From contig NZ_LT960614.1 of the NCBI RefSeq assembly GCF_900231165.1, positions 4,852,001-4,916,000 of the forward strand: a stretch of DNA of 64,000 nucleotides. Reading direction: 5' to 3'. Source of the stretch: Hartmannibacter diazotrophicus. Its GTDB lineage: Bacteria; Pseudomonadota; Alphaproteobacteria; Rhizobiales; Pleomorphomonadaceae. Below are positions 45,096-52,917 of the stretch, one piece after another. Position 1 is the first letter of the stretch. The number at the start of each line of letters is the position of its first letter. Made by a program: the position numbers and the translations under genes. The notes beneath the pieces are model-generated. The model made no database searches. It was not told the origin of the DNA and saw only the letters and a program-made list of their open reading frames with translations.

Positions 45096-46029
45096 CGAAG
45101 GCCCCCAGACGCCGCGCGGCGGCAAGATAGAGGATCATGATGGCGATGGGCACCACCGAGAAGGCGGCGGCGAGCGGCAGGTTGCCGGCGGTGCCCTGCT
45201 GGGCATAGACCGCCTGGCCGATGAAAAGCCGCGACGAGCCGACGATCTGCGGAATGATGTAGTCGCCGAGCGTCAGCGAGAAGGTGAAGATGGAGCCCGC
45301 CACCGCACCGGGGAAGGCCAGCGGCAGGATGACGTGCCGGAACGTCTTGCGCGGATCGGCGCCCAGATCCGAGGACGCCTCGATCAGGCTTTTCGGCACC
45401 CGCTCCAGCGAGGCCTGCATCGGCAGGATCATGTAGGGCAGCCAGACGTAGACGAAGACGAGAAAGGTCCCGATGTAGCTGACCGACAGCGAATTGCCGC
45501 CGATGACCGGGATCGACAGGACGGCATTCAGCAGCGGCGTCAGGTGCAGCTTGTCGAAGGCCCAGGTGAGGATGCCTTCCTTGGCGAGGATCAGCTTCCA
45601 GGAATAGACCTTGACCAGATAGGACGACCAGAGCGGCAGCATGACGCCGATGTAAAAGAGCGCCTTCCACTTTCCCCGCGCATAGCGGGCAGCGAAATAG
45701 GCGATCGGGAAGGCGATGACGGCGCTCGCCAGCGTGACGCTCGCGGCCATCGTCACGGTGCGGACGATGATGTCGAAATTGGAGGGACGCAGCAGTTCCA
45801 GATAGGACTTCAGCGTCGGCTCGTAGACGATGAGGCCGGAGAACTCGTCGATGGAGAAGAAGCTCTGGACGAGAAGGGTGGCCAGCGCGCCAAGGTAGAT
45901 GACGCCGAGCCAAATGAGCGGCGGGCCGAGAAGAACGGCGAGCGTCATCCGGGGATGGCGCCAGAAAAAATCGGCGAGACGCCCGCCTTGCGCCTGCGGC
46001 CGCCGGGCCGTCGCGAGGGCGTCCGTCAT
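45085..46029 (-). CDS. polyamine-type ABC permease (PotB-like)
   Basis: 314-residue permease of the spermidine/putrescine group with an N-terminal cytosolic segment and six helices. The docking loop is [34 protein letters not shown] is the PotB-family signature. Its ATG overlaps the ATPase stop by 4 nt (ATGA). Confidence 0.92.
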   Translation of the reverse strand: MTDALATARRPQAQGGRLADFFWRHPRMTLAVLLGPPLIWLGVIYLGALATLLVQSFFSIDEFSGLIVYEPTLKSYLELLRPSNFDIIVRTVTMAASVTLASAVIAFPIAYFAARYARGKWKALFYIGVMLPLWSSYLVKVYSWKLILAKEGILTWAFDKLHLTPLLNAVLSIPVIGGNSLSVSYIGTFLVFVYVWLPYMILPMQASLERVPKSLIEASSDLGADPRKTFRHVILPLAFPGAVAGSIFTFSLTLGDYIIPQIVGSSRLFIGQAVYAQQGTAGNLPLAAAFSVVPIAIMILYLAAARRLGAFDAL

Positions 46030-47030
46030 GACCGCCCTCCGTCGCCGTCGAGCGCATGAAGGTCGGACGGGGCGAAATGCAGCGTCACCGCCGCGCCAGG
46101 TTCGAAAGTCTCTCCACCGGCAGGCAGCAGGGCATGCAGGCGGTGACCAGCGACATCGACGGCGATGCGCCGGTTCGGACCGAGATAGTTCTCGGTGACG
46201 AAGATGCCGGCAAGGCTTTGGCCTTGATCGCCCGGTGAGGTCAGCGACAGCGCCTCGGGCCGCAGGCTCGCCCAGCCGGAAAGGCCGAAGCGGGCGGTGA
46301 TTTCGGGCGGCAGGACGTTGGATGAACCGACGAAATCGGCGACGAAGCGGGTGCGCGGACGGGCATAGACCTCGCGCGGGCTGCCGACCTGCTGCAAGCG
46401 TCCGTCGGCGAAGACGGCGACGCGGTCGGCCATCGACAGCGCCTCGCCCTGATCATGAGTGACGAAGATGAAGGTGAGGCCAAGCGACTTCTGCAGGAGC
46501 TTCAGTTCCTCCTGCATCTGCTCGCGCAGTTTCAGATCGAGCGCGCCGAGCGGCTCGTCGAGCAGCAGCACCTTCGGCCGGTTGACGAGCGCGCGGGCAA
46601 GCGCCACGCGCTGGCGCTGGCCGCCGGACAACTGGCCGGGCTTGCGGTCGCCGTAGCCGGACAGCTTGACGAGTTCGAGAGCCTCTGCCGCCGCTTTCGT
46701 CCGTTCCGCCTTGCCGACGCCCTTGACCATCAGGCCGTAGGCAACGTTTTCGGCGACATTCATGTGCGGAAAGAGCGCGTAGTCCTGGAAGACGGTGTTG
46801 ATGTCGCGCCTGTAGGGCGGGACGCCGGAGAGTGACTGGCCGAAGAGGCTGACCTCGCCGGCGGTTGGTGTCTCGAAGCCGGCAATAAGGCGCAGGCACG
46901 TCGTCTTGCCCGATCCCGACGGCCCGAGCATGGCGAAGAACTCGCCCGGCGCGATGGTGAGATCGACACCGTCGACGGCTTTGACCGGGCCATAGTGCCG
47001 GGAGATGTTTTTCAGTTCGACGGCGTGCAT
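46026..47030 (-). CDS. polyamine-type ABC ATPase (PotA-like)
   Basis: 334-residue ATP-binding subunit of the spermidine/putrescine group. Walker A GPSGSGKTT, signature LSGGQRQRVALAR, Walker B VLLLDEPLGALD, switch VTHDQGEAL; a TOBE-2 domain ends the chain. The ATG at 47030 begins the ABC fold at the expected distance; an upstream in-frame codon at 47117 would add 29 unrelated residues. 226 nt with a hairpin separate it from the binding-protein gene. Confidence 0.92.
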   Translation of the reverse strand: MHAVELKNISRHYGPVKAVDGVDLTIAPGEFFAMLGPSGSGKTTCLRLIAGFETPTAGEVSLFGQSLSGVPPYRRDINTVFQDYALFPHMNVAENVAYGLMVKGVGKAERTKAAAEALELVKLSGYGDRKPGQLSGGQRQRVALARALVNRPKVLLLDEPLGALDLKLREQMQEELKLLQKSLGLTFIFVTHDQGEALSMADRVAVFADGRLQQVGSPREVYARPRTRFVADFVGSSNVLPPEITARFGLSGWASLRPEALSLTSPGDQGQSLAGIFVTENYLGPNRRIAVDVAGHRLHALLPAGGETFEPGAAVTLHFAPSDLHALDGDGGRS

Positions 47031-47206
47031 GGAAACGATCTGCCATGGGAATGGCGTGGCTGCCTTCGGCCGCCAGCCGTTCGGTCTACGTGGATGAATG
47101 GTCAGCCGATGACGCAAGACAGACAGGTCTGTCTATGGATGCGCGGCGAGCCGTCGCCATCCCGGCAATCCGGGTCTTGCGGCAACCGGCAAGGATATCC
47201 GCTCGC

Positions 47207-47238
47207 CCGGCCGGGGCTTTCCGATGAGCCTCGGCCGG
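47207..47238 (-). promoter_or_regulatory. hairpin between binding-protein and ATPase genes
   Basis: CCGGCCGGGGCT (47207-47218) and AGCCTCGGCCGG (47227-47238) pair with one imperfect position around an 8-nt loop, directly after the binding-protein stop at 47257. Confidence 0.5.
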
Positions 47239-47256
47239 ACGATGCAGGTCCCGGTC

Positions 47257-48423
47257 TTACCGGCCGCCGATCACGGCGATATAGTCGGAGACCCAGCGGT
47301 AGTAGGGCACGCATTCGCCCTGGCTGGCACATTTGGTCACCGGCGTCTTCCAGAAGTGGATCTTGTCGAAGTCGTCGAAGCCGTTGGTCTTGCAGCCTTC
47401 GTCGGTGAGCAACTCGTTGCCCGTGCAGGCGGCCGGAACCGACGGCACCGAGCCGAACCAGGCGGCCAGATCGCCCTGCACCTTCGGCGACAGCGAATGC
47501 TCCATCCACATGTATGCGCAGTTCGGATGCGCGGCGTCGGCGTGCATCATGGTCGTGTCGGACCAGCCTGTCGCGCCTTCCTTCGGGATCGTCGAGCCGA
47601 TCGGGAATTTCTCCGATGCGAGCACGTTGACCTGGAAGGGCCAGCTGTCCGAGGCGACGACGCCCTCGTTCTTGAAGTCGTCCATCTGCACGAAGGCATC
47701 GTGCCAGTAGCGCGAGACGAGCGTGCGCTGGACGCGCAGGACGTCGAGGGCTGCCTTGTACTGGTCCTCGTTGAGCTCGTAGGGGTCCTTGATGCCGAGG
47801 TCGGGCTTGGTCGACATCAGGTAGAGCGCCGCGTCGGCGACGTGGATCGGACCGTCATAGGATTCAATCCGGCCCTTGTTGGACTTGCCGTCCGGCAGCG
47901 TCGTTTCCTCGAAGACGATGCTCCAGCTCGTCGGAGCCTCCTTGAAGACGTCGGTGTTGTACATCAGGACGTTGGGACCCCACTGGTAGGGGGTGCCATA
48001 GTGGACGCCGTCCACCGTATGCCAGGGAGCATCCTTCAGCCGGTCGTCGACCGTCGACCAGCTCTTGATCAGGTCCACGTTGATCGGCTGCACGCGTTTG
48101 CCGGCGATGAGCCGCAGCGAGGCGTCGCCAGAGGCCGTCACGAGGTCGAAGCCGCCCTCGTTCATCAGCGCCACCATTTCGTCCGAGGTCGCGGCGGTCT
48201 TCACGTTGACCTTGCAGCCGGTCTCCTTCTCGAAGCCGGTGACCCAGTCATAGGCCTTGTCGGTTTCGCCGCGCTCGATGTAGCCGGCCCAGGCGACGAT
48301 ATTGACCTCGCCCTCGCCAGGCCCGATCGCGGTCATCATCTCTGCGGACCAGACCTGGCCGGTCATGGAAAAGAGAAATGCCAGCGCAGTCGTGGCATTC
48401 AGGATCTTCGGAATGCTCGTCAT
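47257..48423 (-). CDS. polyamine-type ABC substrate-binding protein (PotD/PotF)
   Basis: 388-residue periplasmic binding protein of the spermidine/putrescine group. Sec leader ends at V-W-S-A-E. The mature part has VNIVAWAGYIERG, FDLVTASGDASLRLIA, TPYQWGPNVLMYN and FVQMDDFKNEGV, as in PotD/PotF relatives. The C-terminal region has several Cys (CTGNELLTDEGC, KCASQGEC), more than usual, perhaps disulfides. ATG 48423 has AGGGG about 9 nt upstream. First gene of the operon; a LysR box lies 108 nt before it. Confidence 0.9.
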   Translation of the reverse strand: MTSIPKILNATTALAFLFSMTGQVWSAEMMTAIGPGEGEVNIVAWAGYIERGETDKAYDWVTGFEKETGCKVNVKTAATSDEMVALMNEGGFDLVTASGDASLRLIAGKRVQPINVDLIKSWSTVDDRLKDAPWHTVDGVHYGTPYQWGPNVLMYNTDVFKEAPTSWSIVFEETTLPDGKSNKGRIESYDGPIHVADAALYLMSTKPDLGIKDPYELNEDQYKAALDVLRVQRTLVSRYWHDAFVQMDDFKNEGVVASDSWPFQVNVLASEKFPIGSTIPKEGATGWSDTTMMHADAAHPNCAYMWMEHSLSPKVQGDLAAWFGSVPSVPAACTGNELLTDEGCKTNGFDDFDKIHFWKTPVTKCASQGECVPYYRWVSDYIAVIGGR

Positions 48424-48530
48424 GATGCTCACCCCTCGTTGATCGCCATGGACATTGCCACGGCCTTTTTTCTTGAGAGGCATGCTACGCCGGCATCGAG
48501 ATTTCGCAATTTCTTTTACTCGAAAGGTGA

Positions 48531-48547
48531 TATCGGAAAAATCGATA
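48531..48547 (-). promoter_or_regulatory. LysR-type box TATCG-N7-CGATA
   Basis: Perfect 5-bp arms with a 7-nt centre, containing T-N11-A (48533 and 48545). It lies 108-124 nt upstream of the polyamine binding-protein ATG, near the usual LysR activation distance, and between that gene and the LysR gene at 48771. Confidence 0.5.
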
Positions 48548-48600
48548 GCAAAAGAGGACAACTGCAGAATCACTAGCGCCAGAAGCCCTGCTCGTTGTCG

Positions 48601-48752
48601 TCCTCTCCATCGTCATTCCCGCGAAAGCGGGAACCCATTGGCCGATCGGCATCACGAGTCGCCCGATGGGAGTTGCGCCCTTTTTCCGTTTGCCGCCCCA
48701 TGCAATGCCACGAGAGGATTGGGTTCCCGCTTGCGCGGGAATGACGGTGGAG
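48601..48752. repeat. REP-like paired inverted repeat, copy 3
   Basis: Arms at 48601-48637 and about 48718-48752 are imperfect reverse complements containing ATTCCCGCGAAAGCGGGAA and the corresponding TTCCCGCTTGCGCGGGAAT. Layout and edges match the copies at 30.9 and 37.1 kb. Confidence 0.75.
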
Positions 48753-48770
48753 AGATCAAGGACTAGCGGT

Positions 48771-49679
48771 TCACCGGCTTCTCGGCTGGCGCTGGCTCTG
48801 GGCGAGCGCGATGAAATTGCGCAAGGGATCGGAGAGCGTGAGACCGCGCCGCCAGACGAGGCCGACCTGCACCACAGGCAGGGCGCCGGAGACATCACGC
48901 GAGACGATGCGGTCGCCTTCCAGCGACCACGGGCGATAGACGAGGTTCGGCAGCAGCGCGACGCCCGCACCCGTGGCAACGAGGCTGCGCACGGCCTCCA
49001 CCGAGCGCGTGCGGAAGGCGACCTCCGGCCGGGCCCCGAAGGCGGCAAGCAGGCGGCGCGTCGATTCCTCGATCTCGTCGACGGTGAGCATGATCAGCGG
49101 TTCGCCGGCAATGTCGCCCATCGTGATGCTGTCGCGGCCGGCAAGGTCGTGGCCGGACGGCAGCCAGAGGCGGAAGGGCGAGACGTCGAGGATTTCCGAC
49201 TGCAGCGCCTGCCGGTCGCGAAGATTGTTCAGCAGCATGACGGCAAGGTCGATCTCGCCGCCGACGAGCAGGTGTTCCAGATAGTTGCCGTCGTCCTCCA
49301 TGGTCGTCACCTCGACGCCGGGGAAGGCGCGACGGTAGCGGGCGAGAAGATCGGAAAGAACATAGCCGGCGACGAGCGACGTGACGCCGAGACCGAGCCG
49401 TCCGGCGTCTTCCGCCGGCTTGACCGAAACCACCTGCCGCGCCTCGGCGACGTCGCTCAGGATCTTGGTCGCATGGCGCAGGAACTGGTGGCCGTCGTGC
49501 GTGATGTCGAGCCCGCGCGAGCGGCGGCGGAACAGCGAGACGCCAAGATCCTGCTCCAGATCCTTGATCGCCTCGGTGACCGACGACTGCGAGATGGAGA
49601 GCATCTGGGCCGCGCCCGAGACCGTGCCCTGCTCGGCAACGGCGACGAAGAACTGCAATTGCCTGAGGGTGAAGGCCAT
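48771..49679 (-). CDS. LysR family regulator
   Basis: 302-residue LysR-type regulator. N-terminal helix-turn-helix GAAQMLSISQSSVTEAI with LEQDLGVSLFRRR; effector domain from about residue 90. ATG 49679 gives the standard length; a longer reading frame from 50201 runs through unrelated sequence. It follows the PhnD-like gene on the same strand and precedes the polyamine operon, where a T-N11-A box is present, so the polyamine operon is a plausible target. Confidence 0.9.
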   Translation of the reverse strand: MAFTLRQLQFFVAVAEQGTVSGAAQMLSISQSSVTEAIKDLEQDLGVSLFRRRSRGLDITHDGHQFLRHATKILSDVAEARQVVSVKPAEDAGRLGLGVTSLVAGYVLSDLLARYRRAFPGVEVTTMEDDGNYLEHLLVGGEIDLAVMLLNNLRDRQALQSEILDVSPFRLWLPSGHDLAGRDSITMGDIAGEPLIMLTVDEIEESTRRLLAAFGARPEVAFRTRSVEAVRSLVATGAGVALLPNLVYRPWSLEGDRIVSRDVSGALPVVQVGLVWRRGLTLSDPLRNFIALAQSQRQPRSR

Positions 49680-49785
49680 GATGGCGCGATCATAATCCGA
49701 GGCGCTCGCGTTTGGCCATGCACTTGGACGCCGTGGAAAATGCGGCCCCCTCATCTCATGGCGATGGAGGGGTTCGAGAAGTTTC

Positions 49786-50619
49786 TTACCGGTCGTTCCC
49801 GATCCGGCTGCGCGATCGCGAGCCCAAGATATCGCCGGCAATGTTGGTCCAGAGCGGCGCAAGCCCGCGCGCGACAATGAAGGGTAGCCCCCTTCGCAAT
49901 CCCGTCCACCCGACGACCGCGAGCCGGCGGGAGGCAAGCTCGAAACCCCGGGCAAGCTGCCAGGAGCGGGCATCGATGGCCGCGACGTCGGCGCGCCCCT
50001 CCGCCACGGCGCGGATCGACCCGCGGTGCGATCCCGTCTCGATGCGCTCGGCAAAGAGGTCGAGCCCCAGCCACGACGTTTCCAGATCATGGTGGAGAGC
50101 GAGTAGGCCGGACATCGACTCCAGGCTGTTGTAGGCAAGCCGGCGACCGCGCAGAAGGTCGATCGGCAGCACGGGCTTTCCGTCGGTGCGCGGCGCGACA
50201 TGGGTTTCCGGCGGCACGTCGGTAAGCCGCATCACCAGGGCGCTTGAATAGAAGGGCCCATTGCCGCCTTCGATCCCGTCGTAATCGGGCTGACCAAGCA
50301 CGGCGACATGATCGGCAAGTCCCGTGGACTCCATCGGCCCCCAGCAGGTTTGGCCGAAAACGAGTGCCGGATGACGCCAGAGGGTGGCAAGGTCGAGGTC
50401 GTCGGGCAGAAGACTGGCTGGGTCGGGCGCGATCACCTTGCCCGCCGCGTCCCTAATGCCGCCCGGCACCGCCGGCATGTCGCCATTGCGCCGCACGAGC
50501 CCGTCCGGGGCCTTGATGCCGTTGACCCGAAGGTGGTCACGGATGACGGCCCACTCGCCGTCGACCTCTTCACGCCGCTCCGGCCAGTCATACATCGGCA
50601 GGGCGGCGATAGACTCCAT
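49786..50619 (-). CDS. PhnD-like substrate-binding protein, no leader
   Basis: 277-residue protein of the phosphate/phosphite/phosphonate-binding (PhnD) or transferrin-like fold. Visible family segments: FGQTCWGPM, PFYSSALVMR, RRLAYNSLESMSG, ETGSHRGSIRAVAEGRADVAAIDARS (shortened: G-S-H-R-G-S-I-R-A-V and GRADVAAID). It has no signal peptide or lipobox, unlike true ABC binding proteins, and no permease or ATPase is adjacent. It may be a cytosolic sensor or an enzyme-like binder. It lies 28 nt after the desaturase gene, so probably co-transcribed. Confidence 0.75.
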   Translation of the reverse strand: MESIAALPMYDWPERREEVDGEWAVIRDHLRVNGIKAPDGLVRRNGDMPAVPGGIRDAAGKVIAPDPASLLPDDLDLATLWRHPALVFGQTCWGPMESTGLADHVAVLGQPDYDGIEGGNGPFYSSALVMRLTDVPPETHVAPRTDGKPVLPIDLLRGRRLAYNSLESMSGLLALHHDLETSWLGLDLFAERIETGSHRGSIRAVAEGRADVAAIDARSWQLARGFELASRRLAVVGWTGLRRGLPFIVARGLAPLWTNIAGDILGSRSRSRIGNDR

Positions 50620-50647
50620 GACGACAGGTTCCCGATAACTGAGGATC

Positions 50648-51670
50648 TTATTCCTTCGGCGGCCGCGCCGGCACCGGCATGGAGGCGCCCGTCGTCAGAC
50701 CCGGCTCGCCGCCATGGCGAACGGCCTCCGGCGACCGAACCGCAGTCTGTGTCCGGCGCCAGGCTGGATGGGCGACCGGTTCCTTTGGCAGGAAGGCGAA
50801 GGCCCGAACGATCTGCCAGTAGTTGCCGAAGACATAACCTTCGTTCATCGCCCGCCACTTGTCACGCTCGGCCTCATAGAGAGCCGGCAAGGCGTACCAT
50901 GGCGCTGCCGGGCGCTTGTGATGAACGAGATGCAAGTTGTTGTTGAGGAAGAGCAGGGCGAGTGGCGATTTCTCCACGATGATCGTGCGCCCGTCCGGGC
51001 GTTCCGACCACTGGTGCTCACAGTAGGAGCGGATGGCGATCAGCGACATCCCGCCATAGGCGGAGGTCATCGCATAGTGCCAGAGCGGAATGCCGAAGAC
51101 ACGGTCCACGACCAGCAACACCGGCACCAGGCCGGCAAGATGCAGCAGCCAGGCCAGCCTGACGCGGCGGCTTTGCGTCAGAAGACGCACCTCGGACATG
51201 AGGAAACCGGCAAGCGCCAGGGCTGGCCCCACGGTGAGACGCCCGATCAGCGTGTTGTTCCAGGCAAGAAGCGCCTTGAGCGCGGCGGGAAGCGCCTCCC
51301 AGTCGCAGAGCGCCCGGTAATAGCTCTCCGGATCGTCATAGGGGTCGGTCAGCCGCTCGTCCGCGTGGTGCTTCAGGTGCAGGCTGCGATAGCGCCGGTA
51401 GGGATAGAAGAGCCCGAGCGGCAGGAAGACGAAGGCCTCGTTGAGGCGCCGGCTGGCGGTCGGATGTCCGTGCAGCACCTCGTGCTGGAGCGAGGAATGA
51501 AAGGCGACAAGAATGGCCATTATGGCAAGCGCAAGGACCGGAACAGCCGGATAGATGAACAATCCGGTCGCCAGCCAGAGGCCATGGCAGGCAAGGAGAA
51601 GGCCGACAGTCGGCCATTCGATGGCGCGTGCATTCGCTCGCCGAGTCTGACGACCCGATCGGTGTGACAT
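50648..51670 (-). CDS. membrane fatty-acid desaturase
   Basis: 340-residue integral membrane di-iron desaturase/hydroxylase. Three His boxes are present: HEVLHGH near residue 63, HLKHH near residue 98 and HLVHH near residue 248, plus HQW before the last. Several hydrophobic helices surround them. It probably introduces a double bond or hydroxyl into an acyl chain or carotenoid-like substrate in the inner membrane. AAGGAG lies 5 nt before the ATG. Divergent from an XRE regulator with 135 bp between, so likely under its control. The C-terminal 30 residues are Pro/Arg-rich and look disordered. Confidence 0.88.
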   Translation of the reverse strand: MSHRSGRQTRRANARAIEWPTVGLLLACHGLWLATGLFIYPAVPVLALAIMAILVAFHSSLQHEVLHGHPTASRRLNEAFVFLPLGLFYPYRRYRSLHLKHHADERLTDPYDDPESYYRALCDWEALPAALKALLAWNNTLIGRLTVGPALALAGFLMSEVRLLTQSRRVRLAWLLHLAGLVPVLLVVDRVFGIPLWHYAMTSAYGGMSLIAIRSYCEHQWSERPDGRTIIVEKSPLALLFLNNNLHLVHHKRPAAPWYALPALYEAERDKWRAMNEGYVFGNYWQIVRAFAFLPKEPVAHPAWRRTQTAVRSPEAVRHGGEPGLTTGASMPVPARPPKE

Positions 51671-51767
51671 GAAGGCTCCTTTGATTCCAGAGCCTTAGTG
51701 TGGGTACCGGCTGAGCGTTTGTGCAGGGCGAGAATTGTGATCTTTTGTTGATTTTGCACATCGAATG

Positions 51768-51779
51768 CAGCAATTGTTG
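51768..51779. promoter_or_regulatory. near-palindrome before XRE gene
   Basis: CAGCAATTGTTG is symmetrical at five of six pairs and sits between the divergent desaturase and XRE genes, within AT-rich DNA. Candidate XRE operator. Confidence 0.3.
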
Positions 51780-51805
51780 TGAAAAGTAAGCAATTGGAGC
51801 TTTTC

Positions 51806-52645
51806 ATGGACAAGCGTGACCTTGCCGACCGGTTCCAGGACCGGCTGAAGGTGCTCCTGCAGCGGTCGGACCTCAGCCAGTCCGCCTTTGCCGCGTCGGT
51901 CGGCATCGACCGTTCGGCGCTGTCGCAGCTCCTGTCCGGAGCCTCCACCCGCCTGCCGCGCGTCGAAACGCTGCTCAACATCGCGGAACGTCACGGGGTG
52001 TCGCTCGACTGGCTTCTCGGCCTCAGCCAGGACGAGGGCATCACCGGCGGCCTGCAGCCGAGCGTCGCCATCGAGGAGGTACCGCAAGGGGAGGCGAACC
52101 AGTCGCTGCTGGAAAAGTGGCACGCCGAGGCAGCCGGCACAAAGATCCGCTATGTGCCGATGCGCCTGCCCGACCTGGTCCGCACGCGCGCCGTGATCAC
52201 CTACGAGACCTCGCATGTGCGGCGCAATCCGGAGACGCAGCTCAACGAGGCGGCCTTCCGGCTCGACTACAATCGCCAGCCGGGCACCGACATGGAGGTC
52301 TGCATGCCGATGCAGCGGCTGGAAGAGTTTGCCGCGGGGCGTGGTGTGTGGACGGATCTGCCCCTTTTGGCCCGGCGCGAGCAGATGCGCCGGATGGCCG
52401 ATCTCGTCCGGGAACTCTACCCGTCCTTCCGGCTTTTCCTCTTCGATGCGCGCGAGCGGTTTTCCGTGCCCTACACGGTCTTCGGTCCCTACCGCGCGGC
52501 GATCTTCGTCGGCGAGATGTATCTGGTGCTGAACGCGCGAGAGACCGTGATTTCCATGCAGCGGCATTTCGACGGGCTGATCCGCGTCGCACGGGTCAAC
52601 GCGCACGAGGCGGCGGATTTCATCGACGGGCTGAAGGTCGCCTGA
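51806..52645 (+). CDS. XRE-type regulator with C-terminal sensor domain
   Basis: 279-residue regulator. Residues 5-70 are a Cro/C1-type helix-turn-helix (LSQSAFAASVGIDRSALSQL, LLSGASTRLPRVETL). The remaining 200 residues are an uncharacterised domain with YVPMRLPDLVRT, SVPYTVFGPYRAAIF and MYLVLNARETV, possibly a ligand sensor. GGAGC lies 6 nt before the ATG at 51806; a GTG at 51779 is an alternative. Divergent from the desaturase gene. Confidence 0.87.
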   Translation: MDKRDLADRFQDRLKVLLQRSDLSQSAFAASVGIDRSALSQLLSGASTRLPRVETLLNIAERHGVSLDWLLGLSQDEGITGGLQPSVAIEEVPQGEANQSLLEKWHAEAAGTKIRYVPMRLPDLVRTRAVITYETSHVRRNPETQLNEAAFRLDYNRQPGTDMEVCMPMQRLEEFAAGRGVWTDLPLLARREQMRRMADLVRELYPSFRLFLFDARERFSVPYTVFGPYRAAIFVGEMYLVLNARETVISMQRHFDGLIRVARVNAHEAADFIDGLKVA

Positions 52646-52659
52646 GACCTGGGTTCGCC

Positions 52660-52917
52660 TCAGCTGCCAAGAAGTCCGATCAAGTGTGCCGCGAATGCCC
52701 TGTCTGCCGCGTCGTCGGCAGGCAGACACATCTCGGTCACCCGGATGTCTCTCAAATGGGCGAACAGCATCTCACCCGAAGCGCCGTCTTGCAGCATCTT
52801 CAAAATGACCGGAGCGTAGGACGCGTATTCATCGTCCGGCCCAACGCCGCGCACACCGATTGGATCCCATTTGGCAAAGAGAAGCCGGGTTAGCCCCGGC
52901 GTATCCAAATTCGGCAT
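52660..52917 (-). CDS. small conserved hypothetical protein
   Basis: 85-residue soluble protein. I recognise the general pattern W-D-P-I-G-V followed by D-D-E-Y-x-S-Y, shared by small uncharacterised bacterial proteins, but know no function. Its ATG directly follows the enamidase-like stop (TGAATG), so the two are co-translated. It ends 14 nt from the convergent XRE gene. Confidence 0.7.
   Translation of the reverse strand: MPNLDTPGLTRLLFAKWDPIGVRGVGPDDEYASYAPVILKMLQDGASGEMLFAHLRDIRVTEMCLPADDAADRAFAAHLIGLLGS

Noticed and set aside
49680-50201. Longer LysR protein starting at 50201
   Set aside because: The added 174 residues read through the PhnD-like gene in another frame; the LysR fold begins at 49679.
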